This document shows positions 1 through 8,643 of a stretch of DNA of 64,000 nt, one piece after another. The notes beneath the pieces were generated by a model. The model was given only the letters and a program-made list of their open reading frames with translations. It was not told where the DNA came from and did no database searches. Numbering within the stretch: position 1 is the first letter of the stretch; each line of letters starts with the position of its first letter. Made by a program: the position numbers and the translations under genes. The stretch covers positions 1 to 64,000 of the forward strand of contig CAIQGE010000008.1 in assembly GCA_903871335.1 (NCBI GenBank), given 5' to 3'. The stretch is from an uncultured Actinomycetes bacterium (GTDB lineage Bacteria; Actinomycetota; Acidimicrobiia; Acidimicrobiales; RAAP-2).

Positions 1-108
1 GAGGGCTACATTCACTTCTACAACCACGATCGTCGCTACTCAACGATCGGCAACGTCAGTCCCGTCGCTTACGAATTATCAATGTCTCAAATCGCTTTGG
101 CCGCATAA
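1..108 (+). CDS. IS3-family transposase (OrfB, DDE integrase core), C-terminal end
   Basis: Partial gene; only the last 35 residues and the TAA stop are inside the window. The visible peptide contains YIHFYNHDRRYSTIGNVSP, the very conserved tail of the integrase-type catalytic domain of IS3-family OrfB proteins, where the Y-N-x-x-R segment follows the last acidic catalytic residue. In such elements the enzyme is made as an OrfAB fusion by frameshifting and carries out cut/copy transposition through a circular intermediate. The three catalytic acidic residues lie upstream of the window, so activity cannot be judged. Confidence 0.9.
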   Translation, partial: EGYIHFYNHDRRYSTIGNVSPVAYELSMSQIALAA

Positions 109-110
109 AC

Positions 111-137
111 CGTGTCCACTATTTCTGGGCAGCCTCA
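111..137 (+). repeat. Putative right terminal inverted repeat of the IS3 element
   Basis: This 27-base stretch follows the transposase stop and ends in CA, as IS3-family ends do. It is where the coding pattern switches from transposase to an unrelated broken gene. The partner repeat is outside the window, so the exact length of the repeat is not verified. Confidence 0.5.
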
Positions 138-739
138 AACCGACCCTCGGGTTCGACACCACAGTGGGTTAATAGGACAGTGTTCTCGGATCCCCTTGAG
201 AACTATCAAGGATCCACGATTGAACTCAAGACTTTCAAGTTCGGCACGGTCATCGATATGTACATGGGTCAGCCAATCGTGTTTGACCGGTCACCAGCCG
301 ACATCCTCGCCATTACTCCGTACCCATCGCAGAAGGGTCTTGTGAGTCTCACTCCGGCCATCGCGCACTTGTGCGAAAACGGCACCGGATGGGTCAATTC
401 ACTCGGCGGCTCCGAGAACCCTCGGCTGGGTGTGCACACGTTTTTTTCAATGCGACGTTGGTGACCAAGCCATTGCTGGTTGCGACAAGTTCGCAAATCG
501 ACCACAGTTGGAATCCCAAAAAGTGTCAATATTCCGTTCCTTTCGGCTGGATTGCGCGGGTCACGTCCTATACCAACGGCACCTACCGATTCAAGTTGGC
601 GGTCACCTACAAACTGCGTGGTCATATCTATCGTGGGCTGTACCCGCATGCAATTACCTGGATCATCCCGTTCAATCGCCATTTTCAGGCTGACGGGGAG
701 TACTGTCCCGGTCCACGTTGCGGGTATCTCACGCCGTAG
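138..739 (+). pseudogene. Truncated and frameshifted remnant of an unknown gene next to the IS3 end
   Basis: Two reading frames together give one protein-like sequence of about 200 residues. The first runs open from the IS boundary (138) through 180 to about 445, with ordinary composition and phrases such as FGTVIDMYMGQPIVFDRSP. The second continues from about 440 to the TAG at 739. The switch is a -1 shift at a run of seven T (441-447). The 5' part of the gene is missing, apparently removed or separated by the IS3 element. Some Trp- and Tyr-rich segments resemble exported proteins, but I do not recognise the family. I treat it as dead; a slippage-dependent gene is possible but less likely without a 5' end. 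Confidence 0.6.
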
Positions 740-879
740 TGATCTCCGTTCAATTGAACGTGAAGACGCTGCTGTCCATCTCGGCGTGACCTGACATATG
801 GGCGCAGGCGTGGCGTTGATCTGTGGAATCCGCCAGGTTGTGTGGACGCCGTGATCTGAACTCCGCCGTGGCTGATTGG

Positions 880-885
880 TAGCGT
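880..885 (+). promoter_or_regulatory. TAGCGT -10-like element for a leaderless acyltransferase mRNA
   Basis: TAGCGT ends seven bases before the GTG at 893. The same arrangement recurs before many other genes in the window, so it is read as a -10 box with transcription starting at or next to the start codon. It also argues for the 893 start over the in-frame GTG at 884, which lies inside the hexamer. Confidence 0.55.
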
Positions 886-892
886 GAGGGGC

Positions 893-2974
893 GTGTCATT
901 ACGGCGTCAGCACCTGCCGGGGCTAGACGGCGTACGTGCGCTCGCGGTTCTGTCGGTCCTTGTGTACCACCTCGGCTACGGCTGGGCGCAGGGTGGCTTT
1001 TTGGGCGTGGACTTGTTCTTCGTCCTGTCCGGCTTTCTCATCACCACGTTGTTACTCGAAGAAAAGATTGAGGACGGACGCGTCTCGTTGACCGCCTTCT
1101 GGGGTCGTCGTGCCCGACGGCTGCTGCCGGCGCTCTTCGTCATGATTGCCGCCGTCGTCAGTTTTCCGGCGATCATCACGCATCTCGGACACCCCGGAGC
1201 CATCGCCGGTATCGATCTCACGGAACTTCGCGGCTTCGCGGTTTCGAGCTTCTTCTACGTCGCGAACTGGTACGCGATCATCTCGTCGCATTCGTACTTC
1301 GCCCAGTTCGCGGCACCCTCGCCGCTGGCGCACACGTGGTCGCTCGCGATCGAGGAGCAGTTCTATCTCGTCTGGCCCCTCGTCATTGTCGCGATCACCT
1401 CGTTCGCGAAGGGATCCCTGCGACGTCGCGGTGTGGCGGTCTGCGTGGCCCTCGCGGTGCTCTCGTCGGGCACGATGGCCGTGCTGTACCACGGGAACGC
1501 ACCCGACATCACCAATTACGTCTACAACGCCACTTTCACCCGACTCTTCGATCTTGCTGTCGGGGCCGCTCTCGCTTTTCTCGTCGTACGGCGCGACGTG
1601 AGCGCTCTGTGGTCCAAGTGGTCGACACTGGTGGGTGCCGCCGCTCTCGTCGCGCTACTGGCCGCGATGTCGCTCGCGGGCGAGTCCGGTGGACTGCCCC
1701 GACGTTCGATGTACTACGGGGGCTTTCTCGTGTGCGCGACCTTGGGAGCCGTCGTTATCGCGGCGGTGCGCGTCGAGGGTTCGTTGTTCGCCAAGGCCTT
1801 CTCGTGGCGACCACTGCGCGCGATTGGTCAGGTGAGCTACGGCATTTATCTTTGGCACTACCCGGTGATTGTCTACGTGACACCCCGACTCGTGCACGTC
1901 AGCGGTGCCGGGCTCTTAGTGATTCGGTTGTCGGCGATTGCGGGACTCACCGTGGCGAGCTACTTCCTCATCGAACAGCCAATTCGCCTTCGTCGTTGGC
2001 CGTTGCGCGTGCGTCGCATCGTCTTCCCGGCCGCTGGCGTCGCCACTCTGTCGCTCGCCTTCGTCATGACGTCATCGTCCCTGTTTCCTCTTCCGGTGAT
2101 CACCCAAGCCCTCGAGCGGTACGCACCATCGTCGCCACCTCAGGGCAGCGGTGGGGTGGTCGGAACGGTGCCAACGACGTACCTGGATGTCCACCACTTC
2201 TCGGCGCAACATCGACTGCGCGTCTTGGTACTCGGCGATTCCTTGGCGTATTACTCAAGCCCGGGACTGAACGCGATGTTGAAGGCCATGCCGGAGGTGG
2301 TCGGTCACGTGCAGGCTGGCGTGGGTCTCGGATTGCGAGATCGGTCCAAGTGGTCGTTTTATCTCGACGCGGTCTCCGCGTTTCATCCTCAGGCGGCCAT
2401 TTTCATGGCCCAATACGACAAGACGGTTGTGCAAACGAACGTCGCGGAATACGAACGGGAGTTCACGGGATTTCTTCACGCATTGCGTGCTCGGAACGTC
2501 GACTACCTCATTCTCGCCTCCACTCCCAACATCGGACCTCCGGTAGCCCGCTTGTTGTCGCCCGCTGGCCAGCGCGCGTACGCGGCGTGGGGCAAGAAAA
2601 TTACCGACGCCTGGAACACGGCCGCTCAAGCGGTCCAGTCTGCCAACCCGGATCACGTGTTGTACGCCCCGCTCGGTGAGAGTGTCGAGTATCACGGTCA
2701 GTACGCCTCGTGGTTACCGCCACCGCGCGACCTCGCGGCTGCTCGCCCCACGTGGGACCGGTTGCGGATGAATGACGGCACGCACCTGTGCTCGCTCGGT
2801 ACTGAGACCTATGGCGCCGCACTCGGGGCGGACATCGCCACTATCTTCCACGTCCGAGGACCACAAGGTGCGTGGTGGCTCGGGAAGTGGCCCTACGTCA
2901 CGCTGCCAGCGTTCGCTCCGAACCCCAGTTGGTGTCCGATCGACCACCCGAGCGGAACCTCACTGTACGGGTAG
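893..2974 (+). CDS. Acyltransferase 3 / SGNH-hydrolase fusion, peptidoglycan or glycan O-acetyltransferase (OatA-like)
   Basis: Membrane protein of 693 residues with the two-part OatA architecture. The N-terminal part (about residues 5-370) is an acyltransferase-3 domain with many hydrophobic helices, the catalytic-type histidine in VLVYHLGYG and the FFVLSGFLIT motif. The C-terminal part (about 440-690) is an exported SGNH-type domain, with GDS around residues 448-450 and a DGTH motif around 628-631 supplying the Asp-His pair. Such proteins move acetyl groups across the membrane onto envelope sugars. A start at 884 is possible, but the -10-like hexamer favours 893. The 3' end overlaps the convergent pspAB gene by 15 bases. 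The substrate (peptidoglycan, exopolysaccharide or glycolipid) cannot be told from sequence. Confidence 0.85.
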   Translation: MSLRRQHLPGLDGVRALAVLSVLVYHLGYGWAQGGFLGVDLFFVLSGFLITTLLLEEKIEDGRVSLTAFWGRRARRLLPALFVMIAAVVSFPAIITHLGHPGAIAGIDLTELRGFAVSSFFYVANWYAIISSHSYFAQFAAPSPLAHTWSLAIEEQFYLVWPLVIVAITSFAKGSLRRRGVAVCVALAVLSSGTMAVLYHGNAPDITNYVYNATFTRLFDLAVGAALAFLVVRRDVSALWSKWSTLVGAAALVALLAAMSLAGESGGLPRRSMYYGGFLVCATLGAVVIAAVRVEGSLFAKAFSWRPLRAIGQVSYGIYLWHYPVIVYVTPRLVHVSGAGLLVIRLSAIAGLTVASYFLIEQPIRLRRWPLRVRRIVFPAAGVATLSLAFVMTSSSLFPLPVITQALERYAPSSPPQGSGGVVGTVPTTYLDVHHFSAQHRLRVLVLGDSLAYYSSPGLNAMLKAMPEVVGHVQAGVGLGLRDRSKWSFYLDAVSAFHPQAAIFMAQYDKTVVQTNVAEYEREFTGFLHALRARNVDYLILASTPNIGPPVARLLSPAGQRAYAAWGKKITDAWNTAAQAVQSANPDHVLYAPLGESVEYHGQYASWLPPPRDLAAARPTWDRLRMNDGTHLCSLGTETYGAALGADIATIFHVRGPQGAWWLGKWPYVTLPAFAPNPSWCPIDHPSGTSLYG

Positions 2975-3535
2975 CCCCCACAGCGCCATCCACCGTGATA
3001 AGTCGGGTTCCATGGGTAGGTCGTCGCCGACGAAGGACCGCAGACGCAACTCCAACTCGTTGTCGCGCTTTTGTCCGTCGCGTGGAGCAAAGGGGTAGAA
3101 GGTTCCCTGTTTGGTGAGATACACCAACCGCACGTCTCCGCAGCCGGGCTTGGTGGCCGGCGTGAAGCCAAAGACGGCGCACAAGAGTCGAGGACCGAGC
3201 CCGTGTTCGATCAATGTGGTGTGCGCTCCGTGGATGCGCGTCACCAACGTGCCGATGTCGTCATCGTTGATGACGAACCAGGTGAAGCCGAGATCGTCGG
3301 TCGTGAACGAGACTTCGCCGTCAGCTTCGTCGAGGGTGAGCAGTTCGCGTACGTCCTGATCACCGGTCAACGTGCTCTCACCACTGCCAGCCTTGAAGCA
3401 CAAGCCCGCGTGGCCCGACGGTATGAGGTCGAGTTGGGTTTGCAGGGTCAACGCGGCCGTGGGGAGCGCGAAAAGAGCATCGAGCTTCGGTGGTACTTGT
3501 TTCGTGCGCCCGAGGACGGCGTCAAAGAAGCCCAT
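2960..3535 (-). CDS. pspAB: PspA-associated protein PspAB
   Basis: A 191-residue soluble protein matching the PspAB family, known from actinobacterial and archaeal phage-shock loci. It has no membrane segment. Recognisable pieces are an N-terminal MGFFDAVLGRTKQVPP segment, a central DLGFTWFVINDDD stretch, and a C-terminal segment rich in Asp and Arg. It begins on the base directly after the htpX stop codon and is the last gene of a pspA-htpX-pspAB unit. The family has no established enzymatic role; by context it is a partner or regulator of PspA or HtpX in membrane-stress response. Assignment rests on both sequence and the diagnostic neighbourhood. Confidence 0.85.
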   Translation of the reverse strand: MGFFDAVLGRTKQVPPKLDALFALPTAALTLQTQLDLIPSGHAGLCFKAGSGESTLTGDQDVRELLTLDEADGEVSFTTDDLGFTWFVINDDDIGTLVTRIHGAHTTLIEHGLGPRLLCAVFGFTPATKPGCGDVRLVYLTKQGTFYPFAPRDGQKRDNELELRLRSFVGDDLPMEPDLSRWMALWGLPVQ

Positions 3536-4441
3536 CTAGCCGTTGAGGTCGCGCTCGAGCTGCGCGAGTTGGTCAAGACGGCGTTGCAGGGTGGGGTGTG
3601 TTGACAACAGCGCTGCCGCGGAGCCCTTGGTGAACGCGGGAGCGAAGAAGAAGGCGTTCATGCCTTCACTCTTGCGCAGGTCCTGGGTTGGAATGCGACT
3701 CATGTCCCCGGTAATGCGGACCAACGCGCTCGCGAGAACGCTCGGCTTGCCGATCAGTATCGCGCCGGACCGGTCCGCGGAGAGTTCTCGGTAGCGCGAC
3801 AGCGACAGGGTCAGGAGATACGACACGAAGTAGATCGCGATGGAGACGAGCCACGTGGCGATTTCCACCAGGAAGAAGTTCTCCTCGTCGTTATTGCGCC
3901 CTCCGCCGCTGAACATGGCTCCCCACAGCGCCATGCGGCCGACGAGTCCGGCGACCATACCAATGGACGACGCAATCGTCATGACGGCCACGTCGCGGTG
4001 TGCCACGTGGCTGAGTTCGTGCGCGAGCACGGCTTCGAGTTCTTCGTCGGGCAGGCGACGCTGAATACCTCGCGTGACCACGACCACGGCCGCCTTCGGG
4101 CTGCGTCCGGTGGCGAACGCGTTCGGCACGTCGGTTTCCGCGATTCCCACTTGGGGCTTGGGCATACCCGCCAACGCACACAGGCGGTCCACCATCGCGT
4201 GTAGTTGAGGCTCCTGTTCCGGCGTGACGATCTCGGCATTCATCGAGAACAAGGCGACCTTGTCGGAGAACCAATACTGGCCCACGATGGCCGCCACCAT
4301 GATGAGAACGATGTAGATCGTCTTCAGGCCCACGGCGAAGAGGATGAAACTGACGGCCACCCACAAAGTGACGAGCAGGAGGCCCGTCACGAACATCCGA
4401 GAGGTCAGGCCACGATCGGTCTCAATGTGCTTGGCGCTCAT
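3536..4441 (-). CDS. htpX: HtpX-type membrane zinc metalloprotease (M48)
   Basis: A 301-residue M48 peptidase. The zinc site is HELSH at residues 141-145, with the third ligand E219 in RYRELSAD. Two N-terminal hydrophobic helices (about 16-55) and a hydrophobic hairpin around 155-210 place it in the cytoplasmic membrane with the active site facing the cytoplasm. HtpX enzymes cut misfolded or damaged membrane proteins. The gene sits between pspA (4 bases upstream) and pspAB (adjacent), an arrangement that ties it to envelope-stress quality control. Confidence 0.95.
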   Translation of the reverse strand: MSAKHIETDRGLTSRMFVTGLLLVTLWVAVSFILFAVGLKTIYIVLIMVAAIVGQYWFSDKVALFSMNAEIVTPEQEPQLHAMVDRLCALAGMPKPQVGIAETDVPNAFATGRSPKAAVVVVTRGIQRRLPDEELEAVLAHELSHVAHRDVAVMTIASSIGMVAGLVGRMALWGAMFSGGGRNNDEENFFLVEIATWLVSIAIYFVSYLLTLSLSRYRELSADRSGAILIGKPSVLASALVRITGDMSRIPTQDLRKSEGMNAFFFAPAFTKGSAAALLSTHPTLQRRLDQLAQLERDLNG

Positions 4442-4445
4442 GGTG

Positions 4446-5189
4446 CTACTGCGACTCCTCGCCGCTCTTCTCCGGAATTTCCGCGGTCGCCTCGCTACCG
4501 AGTTCGTTCTTCATAGCGGCGATTTGCGCGTCGATGGCGGACTGTGCCCCCACCTTGTTGAGTTGGGCTTGGATGTCGTCGGTCGAACCCGTGAGATCCG
4601 TCAGGGCGCCCGAGCTGATGAGTTCATCGAGCGCACCACTGCGGGCCTGCATCTCGGCGACCTTGTCCTGGGCGCGCTGCAGAGCCGCCCCGGCGTCGCT
4701 CATGGAGCCCGAGATGCCGGTGACGGCTTCGGAGATATTGGCCTGCGCCTGGGCGGCCGTATAGGAGGCCTTCATGGACTCCTTCTTGGTGCGGAAGGCT
4801 TCGACTTGGGACTGCAGGCTCTGGGCGGTGGCGGTGAGCTTTTCTTCCTGCTCGGCGATGCCCTGGTGTTGCGTCTCGAGGTCTTTCAGCTGAGAAGCGA
4901 TGTTCTCGCGTCGGGCCAGTGCCTCGCGCGCCAACGGTTCGTTGCCCTGCTGGAGGGCGGCCTTGGCTTGATCGGACAACTTGTCCGCCTGCGCCTTGAG
5001 CTGATCGGCCTGCAGTTCAATGCGCTTGCGCGCGGTGGCGACGTCGGCCACGGCGCGACGAACCTTGGTGAGATTCTCGAGCTGCTGCTCGTAGGAGAGG
5101 TCGAGAGTTTGACGCGGGTCTTCCACCTTGTCGAGGGCACTGTTGGACTTGGCCTTCACAATGGTCGTAAAACGTTGCCACACACCCAT
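4446..5189 (-). CDS. pspA: PspA/IM30 (ESCRT-III-like) phage-shock protein
   Basis: A 247-residue, almost wholly helical coiled-coil protein. It opens with MGVWQRFTTIVKAKSN, the amphipathic membrane-binding helix of the family, followed by the DPRQTLDLSYEQQLENL segment and long heptad-rich helices to about residue 215. PspA oligomerises on stressed cytoplasmic membranes and limits proton leak. The ATG at 5189 follows a strong AGGAGG-type ribosome binding site, and a TAGGCT hexamer lies further upstream, so this gene has a short leader and probably drives transcription of htpX and pspAB. The acidic C-terminal tail after about 215 is typically variable. Confidence 0.95.
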   Translation of the reverse strand: MGVWQRFTTIVKAKSNSALDKVEDPRQTLDLSYEQQLENLTKVRRAVADVATARKRIELQADQLKAQADKLSDQAKAALQQGNEPLAREALARRENIASQLKDLETQHQGIAEQEEKLTATAQSLQSQVEAFRTKKESMKASYTAAQAQANISEAVTGISGSMSDAGAALQRAQDKVAEMQARSGALDELISSGALTDLTGSTDDIQAQLNKVGAQSAIDAQIAAMKNELGSEATAEIPEKSGEESQ

Positions 5190-5251
5190 GGATATCCTCC
5201 TGCTGAACTTGCGCCCAGCCTAGGGGCACCGTCGCGCCGCACGTGGCGGAT

Positions 5252-6052
5252 TTAGGCAGGTCTTAGGTCGTCCCAGCAGATCCACGCCACGTCGGCCTCG
5301 TGTGCGGCCTCGCGCATTCGTGTGGTGCTGAGAGCGTGAAACGTGGTGACGCGACGGGCCGCGTCGCCGATGACGGCGTCGAGTTCCATGCCGGCGACGG
5401 CGGGGGACACGATGATCTCGCTAATGCCGTTCGGGAGTCCGTCGAGGACATCACGAAGTGACCGGGGGTCGTCGCTCGACCAATTCACGGTCGACGCGGC
5501 GACGAAATGTCCTCGTTCGCGCGCCAACTTTGCGGCGTCGAGCGCCGTGGAGCCGAAGTCGTAACCGTGACGAATCGGGAGTCGGTATTCCTCGGCGAGA
5601 TCCAAGAACACGTCGAAGAGAGACAGTTGACGAGCGACGACATCGTCGTGCGACGCGAGGAATTGGGGCTCGACGCCCCAAATGATCGCCCGTTCAATCT
5701 GCGCTCGAAACTCGCGGTAGACCTCCTCGGGATCGGCGTGCTCGGCGGCGTCGTCGGCCGTGACCGGGAATCCGCCTCTTCCACCGAGCAGTGACGGTGC
5801 GTAGGTCACGGGTCGTAGATCCAAGAGGTCGTGTTCGGAGTTCAGGGCGAGTTGCACGCCGAGCGTTCCACCGAGACGGTGGACGGCCTCGCGCGCGAAG
5901 GGTGCGACCACCAAGAGACTCGCGCCACTGACGTCGTTCGCCACGAGTGCCTGGCGAATACCTTCGTTGACGCCCACGCAGAGTCCCGCGTCCGAGGCGG
6001 TGACGATGACACCTCGAGATTTGCCCGCCAGGAGCGTCGTTTCGTCACTCAT
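5252..6052 (-). CDS. ChbG/HpnK (YdjC)-family protein with a degraded metal site
   Basis: A 266-residue protein with the overall order of the YdjC/ChbG carbohydrate deacetylase family: an N-terminal beta strand and loop ([15 protein letters not shown]), a GVQLALNSE segment, an [18 protein letters not shown] helix and a late FLASHDD loop. Active members carry NADD, a His in the xHLTL strand and D-x-H. Here the first Asp is Ser, the His is Gln and the D-x-H Asp is Ala, so metal binding and deacetylation are doubtful. The start ATG overlaps the purE stop as ATGA, so it is translated with purK-purE. It may bind rather than deacetylate a sugar. An upstream-extended frame is just purE antiframe. Confidence 0.7.
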   Translation of the reverse strand: MSDETTLLAGKSRGVIVTASDAGLCVGVNEGIRQALVANDVSGASLLVVAPFAREAVHRLGGTLGVQLALNSEHDLLDLRPVTYAPSLLGGRGGFPVTADDAAEHADPEEVYREFRAQIERAIIWGVEPQFLASHDDVVARQLSLFDVFLDLAEEYRLPIRHGYDFGSTALDAAKLARERGHFVAASTVNWSSDDPRSLRDVLDGLPNGISEIIVSPAVAGMELDAVIGDAARRVTTFHALSTTRMREAAHEADVAWICWDDLRPA

Positions 6053-6540
6053 GGACGAGGGAGTTCCTGATCTTGAGTCGTCGCTTGCGCGATCAACTCC
6101 GTTCGGTAGTCCTCGAGCGCGGCGGCCACGTCGTCGTCGCCCACCGCCAGGATGCGCGCAGCCAAGAGTCCGGCATTCGTCGCGCCGTTGATGGCGACGG
6201 TGGCGACCGGGACCCCACGCGGCATCTGCACGATCGAGAGCAACGAGTCCAGGCCGTCGAGTCGGCTCAACTGCACGGGTACGCCAATGACCGGCAACGT
6301 GGTGACGGCGGCCAACATCCCCGGTAGGTGGGCCGCGCCTCCGGCACCGGCGATCAAGACGCGCAGTCCACGCTCGCGGGCGGTTCGGCCGTAATCGATC
6401 ATTTTCTCTGGCGTGCGATGTGCGGACACGACGTGCATTTCGTAGGCGATGCCGAAGCGTCCCAGAATGTCGCCGGCCTCGGCCATAATCGGGTGGTCGG
6501 ACGAACTCCCCATCACGACACCCACACGCACGTCGCTCAC
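6049..6540 (-). CDS. purE: N5-carboxyaminoimidazole ribonucleotide mutase (PurE, class I)
   Basis: A 163-residue protein with the PurE signature [12 protein letters not shown] near the N-terminus, [11 protein letters not shown] in the active-site loop (His that shuttles the carboxylate) and a [11 protein letters not shown] loop. It converts N5-CAIR to CAIR in purine synthesis. The start is the GTG at 6540: it directly precedes the conserved first strand, has a GGAG upstream and overlaps the purK stop by four bases (GTGA). The enzyme acts directly after PurK, so the coupled order purK-purE follows the pathway. Confidence 0.95.
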   Translation of the reverse strand: MSDVRVGVVMGSSSDHPIMAEAGDILGRFGIAYEMHVVSAHRTPEKMIDYGRTARERGLRVLIAGAGGAAHLPGMLAAVTTLPVIGVPVQLSRLDGLDSLLSIVQMPRGVPVATVAINGATNAGLLAARILAVGDDDVAAALEDYRTELIAQATTQDQELPRP

Positions 6541-7697
6541 GTTGTCTCCCTCGTCGTCGACGTGCCGAGAGCCTCGGCACCCTCCCATGCTCTCACGCGC
6601 ACCGAGGAGTCCGTACCCACCACGGTCACGTGTCCCAGTTTGCGACCGGTTCGCCAGGACTTGCCGTAGTCGTGCACGTGCACACCCGGGAGGGCCAATG
6701 CTGCCCGCAGCGATCCCGGTTCGGTACTCCCGACCACATTCACCATGACCACGTGATCGTGCAGCGCACTGACATCTCCGAGCGGGAGACCCGCCACGGC
6801 GCGTAGGTGATTTTCGAACTGGCTCGTCACGCAACCCTCGATGGTCCAATGACCCGAGTTGTGCGGACGAGTGGCTACTTCATTGAGAATCACGCCCCGT
6901 TCGGTCACAAAAAGTTCGACGGCCATAACGCCGACGGCGTTGACGATCGAGGCCACTTTTTCGACTAGATCTGCAGCTTCGGCGTGGGTCGCGGCATCCA
7001 GGGTGAGCGGATAGCGGACTTCGACGCACATGCCCGCTGACTGCACGGTGTGGACGAGGGGGTAGGAACGTCGCTCGCCCGAATGCCCGGTCACCACGAC
7101 GCCGGCGATCTCGGCGAGCAACAGAAGCTTTTCCTCCAACACGATCGCGCCGTGCTCGAGAAGTTCCCGAGCGGCGTCGTGGGCGTCGTCGCGAGTGGAC
7201 GTCATCACGACACCGCGGCCGTCGTAGCCACCCCGGTCGGATTTGAGGACGAGTTCGGGCCCGACGGCATTCCAGAATGCGTCAATGGACTCAGCGTTGT
7301 AGTCGCGCAGCACGACGTAGCGCGGAACGCGCACGCCGGCGGCGCCGAGCGTTTCTCGTTGGTACACCTTCGAGCTCGCGAAGCGCAGCGCGGCCGTCGA
7401 CGGCGCGACGAGGACGCCGGCGGCTTCCAACGTTGCGTAGAGATCGAGGTCCACCAGTTCGTGGTCGAAGGTGACGACGTCGCATTGTTCCGCCCACGGC
7501 GTCACGATGGCGGGGTCGTTGGGGTCTCCGAGTTCGAAGTGGGGAACGGTGGCCACCGCGCTGTCGTCAGTGCGCGACGCCAGCACGCTGAGCGCAAGTC
7601 CCCACTGGCTCGCTGATTCGGCCATCATCCGCGCCAATTGACCCCCGCCGACGATGCCCACCCGCGGCGGCGGCGACTCTTCGGTAACCTTCGGCAC
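6537..7697 (-). CDS. purK: 5-(carboxyamino)imidazole ribonucleotide synthase (PurK, ATP-grasp)
   Basis: A 386-residue ATP-grasp enzyme that makes N5-CAIR from AIR, bicarbonate and ATP. Visible family features are [17 protein letters not shown] at the N-terminus, [16 protein letters not shown] (ATP-grasp lysine and glycine loop), and [20 protein letters not shown] near the C-terminal metal/ATP site. The start is taken as GTG 7697 because a TAGCGT hexamer (7705-7710 on the opposite strand) sits seven bases upstream, the leaderless pattern seen elsewhere here. The upstream open frame overlaps the divergent F420-type gene and is not likely translated. Confidence 0.93.
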   Translation of the reverse strand: MPKVTEESPPPRVGIVGGGQLARMMAESASQWGLALSVLASRTDDSAVATVPHFELGDPNDPAIVTPWAEQCDVVTFDHELVDLDLYATLEAAGVLVAPSTAALRFASSKVYQRETLGAAGVRVPRYVVLRDYNAESIDAFWNAVGPELVLKSDRGGYDGRGVVMTSTRDDAHDAARELLEHGAIVLEEKLLLLAEIAGVVVTGHSGERRSYPLVHTVQSAGMCVEVRYPLTLDAATHAEAADLVEKVASIVNAVGVMAVELFVTERGVILNEVATRPHNSGHWTIEGCVTSQFENHLRAVAGLPLGDVSALHDHVVMVNVVGSTEPGSLRAALALPGVHVHDYGKSWRTGRKLGHVTVVGTDSSVRVRAWEGAEALGTSTTRETT

Positions 7698-7704
7698 GAC
7701 CGAG

Positions 7705-7710
7705 ACGCTA
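7705..7710 (-). promoter_or_regulatory. TAGCGT -10-like element of purK
   Basis: On the minus strand the hexamer TAGCGT lies seven bases before the purK GTG. The divergent oxidoreductase starts only 37 bases from the purK start, so both promoters must fit in or beyond this short gap. Confidence 0.5.
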
Positions 7711-7734
7711 CCGGTCCGTGAAGGGGGCTTCATC

Positions 7735-8643
7735 ATGCGCATTGCCGCAGCGTTGGACATCGACGGTTCCATCGACACCACCATTGAACGCGCCACCGCG
7801 TTACGGGACCGGGGATTTCGGTCCTTATGGTCGGCCCAGATTTTCGGCCCCGATACGTTGACGTCGCTCGCCATCGTCGGGCGAGAACTCCCCGAACTGG
7901 ATCTCGGCACCGGGGTCATTCCCGTGCAACCTCGTCACCCCGCCATGCTCGCCGCCCAGGCGCGTACGGTGCAGGACGCCATCGGCGGGCATCTGTCCTT
8001 GGGCGTGGGATTGAGTCACCAGGTGATCGTCGAGGGTCTGTGGGGCCTCTCGTTCGAGAAGCCCGCCCAGTACATGCGTGAGTACCTGAGTGCTCTGGGG
8101 CCCCTGTTGCGTGGAGAGAATCTGGACTTTCACGGTGAACGTCTCACGGCGGTGGCGCTGAGCCCCTTGGGGCCGAAGGACGTGGCGCCACCGAGTTTGT
8201 TAGTGGCCGCGCTCGGACCGGTCATGTTGCAGATCGCCGGCCAGCTCACTGACGGCACGGTGCTCTGGATGACGGGTCGCCAGACCATCGCGAGTCACAT
8301 CGCGCCCGTCCTCAACGAGGCGGCGGCTGCCGCCGGTCGACCCGCTCCGCGGATCGTGGCGTCCTTGCCCGTCACGGTGACGAGCGATATTTCCGGCGCT
8401 CGAGAGAGAACGAACGCGGCGTACGCGGTGTACCCCACGTTGCCGAGCTACGCGGCGATGATGGCTCGCGAGGGAGCCACGGAACCGGCCGACGTTGGTC
8501 TGATTGGCTCACGCGAACAGGTCATCGATCTCGTAGGTCAACTGGCGCAGGCGGGCGTCACCGAATTCTCGGCCAGCGCCACCGGAACCTCTCAGGAACG
8601 CAGCGACACCCTCGATCTCTTGGCGGAGCTCGCCTCGGCCTGA
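7735..8643 (+). CDS. LLM-class flavin/F420-dependent oxidoreductase
   Basis: A 302-residue luciferase-like (alpha/beta barrel) protein. The N-terminal strand MRIAAALDI, the TLTSLAIVGRELPELDLGTG segment and GHLSLGVGLSH (cofactor phosphate loop) are typical of the F420-binding LLM subgroup found in mycobacteria and relatives. The substrate is unknown. The start is ATG 7735, preceded by an AAGGGGG ribosome binding site; the upstream open frame runs into purK. Its TGA shares bases with the ATG of the sulfatase (TGATG), so the two are translated together and may act on the same compound. F420 rather than FMN is inferred from the subgroup. Confidence 0.8.
   Translation: MRIAAALDIDGSIDTTIERATALRDRGFRSLWSAQIFGPDTLTSLAIVGRELPELDLGTGVIPVQPRHPAMLAAQARTVQDAIGGHLSLGVGLSHQVIVEGLWGLSFEKPAQYMREYLSALGPLLRGENLDFHGERLTAVALSPLGPKDVAPPSLLVAALGPVMLQIAGQLTDGTVLWMTGRQTIASHIAPVLNEAAAAAGRPAPRIVASLPVTVTSDISGARERTNAAYAVYPTLPSYAAMMAREGATEPADVGLIGSREQVIDLVGQLAQAGVTEFSASATGTSQERSDTLDLLAELASA

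Larger units (their letters stand above)
1..137 (+). mobile_element. IS3-family insertion sequence, right end only
   Basis: The window opens inside an IS3-family element. It contains the last 35 codons of the transposase and then a terminal sequence that ends in ...GCCTCA at 137. Read from the outside inwards this begins TGAGGC, matching the TGA...TCA ends usual for IS3-family elements. The left end and most of the element lie before base 1. The element directly abuts a broken gene that begins at 138, so it probably disrupted that gene. The boundary is inferred because the other end and any target-site duplication are not visible. Confidence 0.8.

Noticed and set aside
441-447. Programmed -1 frameshift at T7
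   Set aside because: The gene has lost its 5' end to the IS element, so decay is the simpler reading; kept only as a low-priority finding.
1336-2679. Open frame of 447 codons on the plus strand
   Set aside because: Out-of-frame shadow of the acyltransferase; Arg-rich with no hydrophobic helices or motifs.
6541-6849. N-terminal extension of PurE
   Set aside because: Reads antiframe of purK; the true start is the GTG at 6540, coupled to the purK stop.
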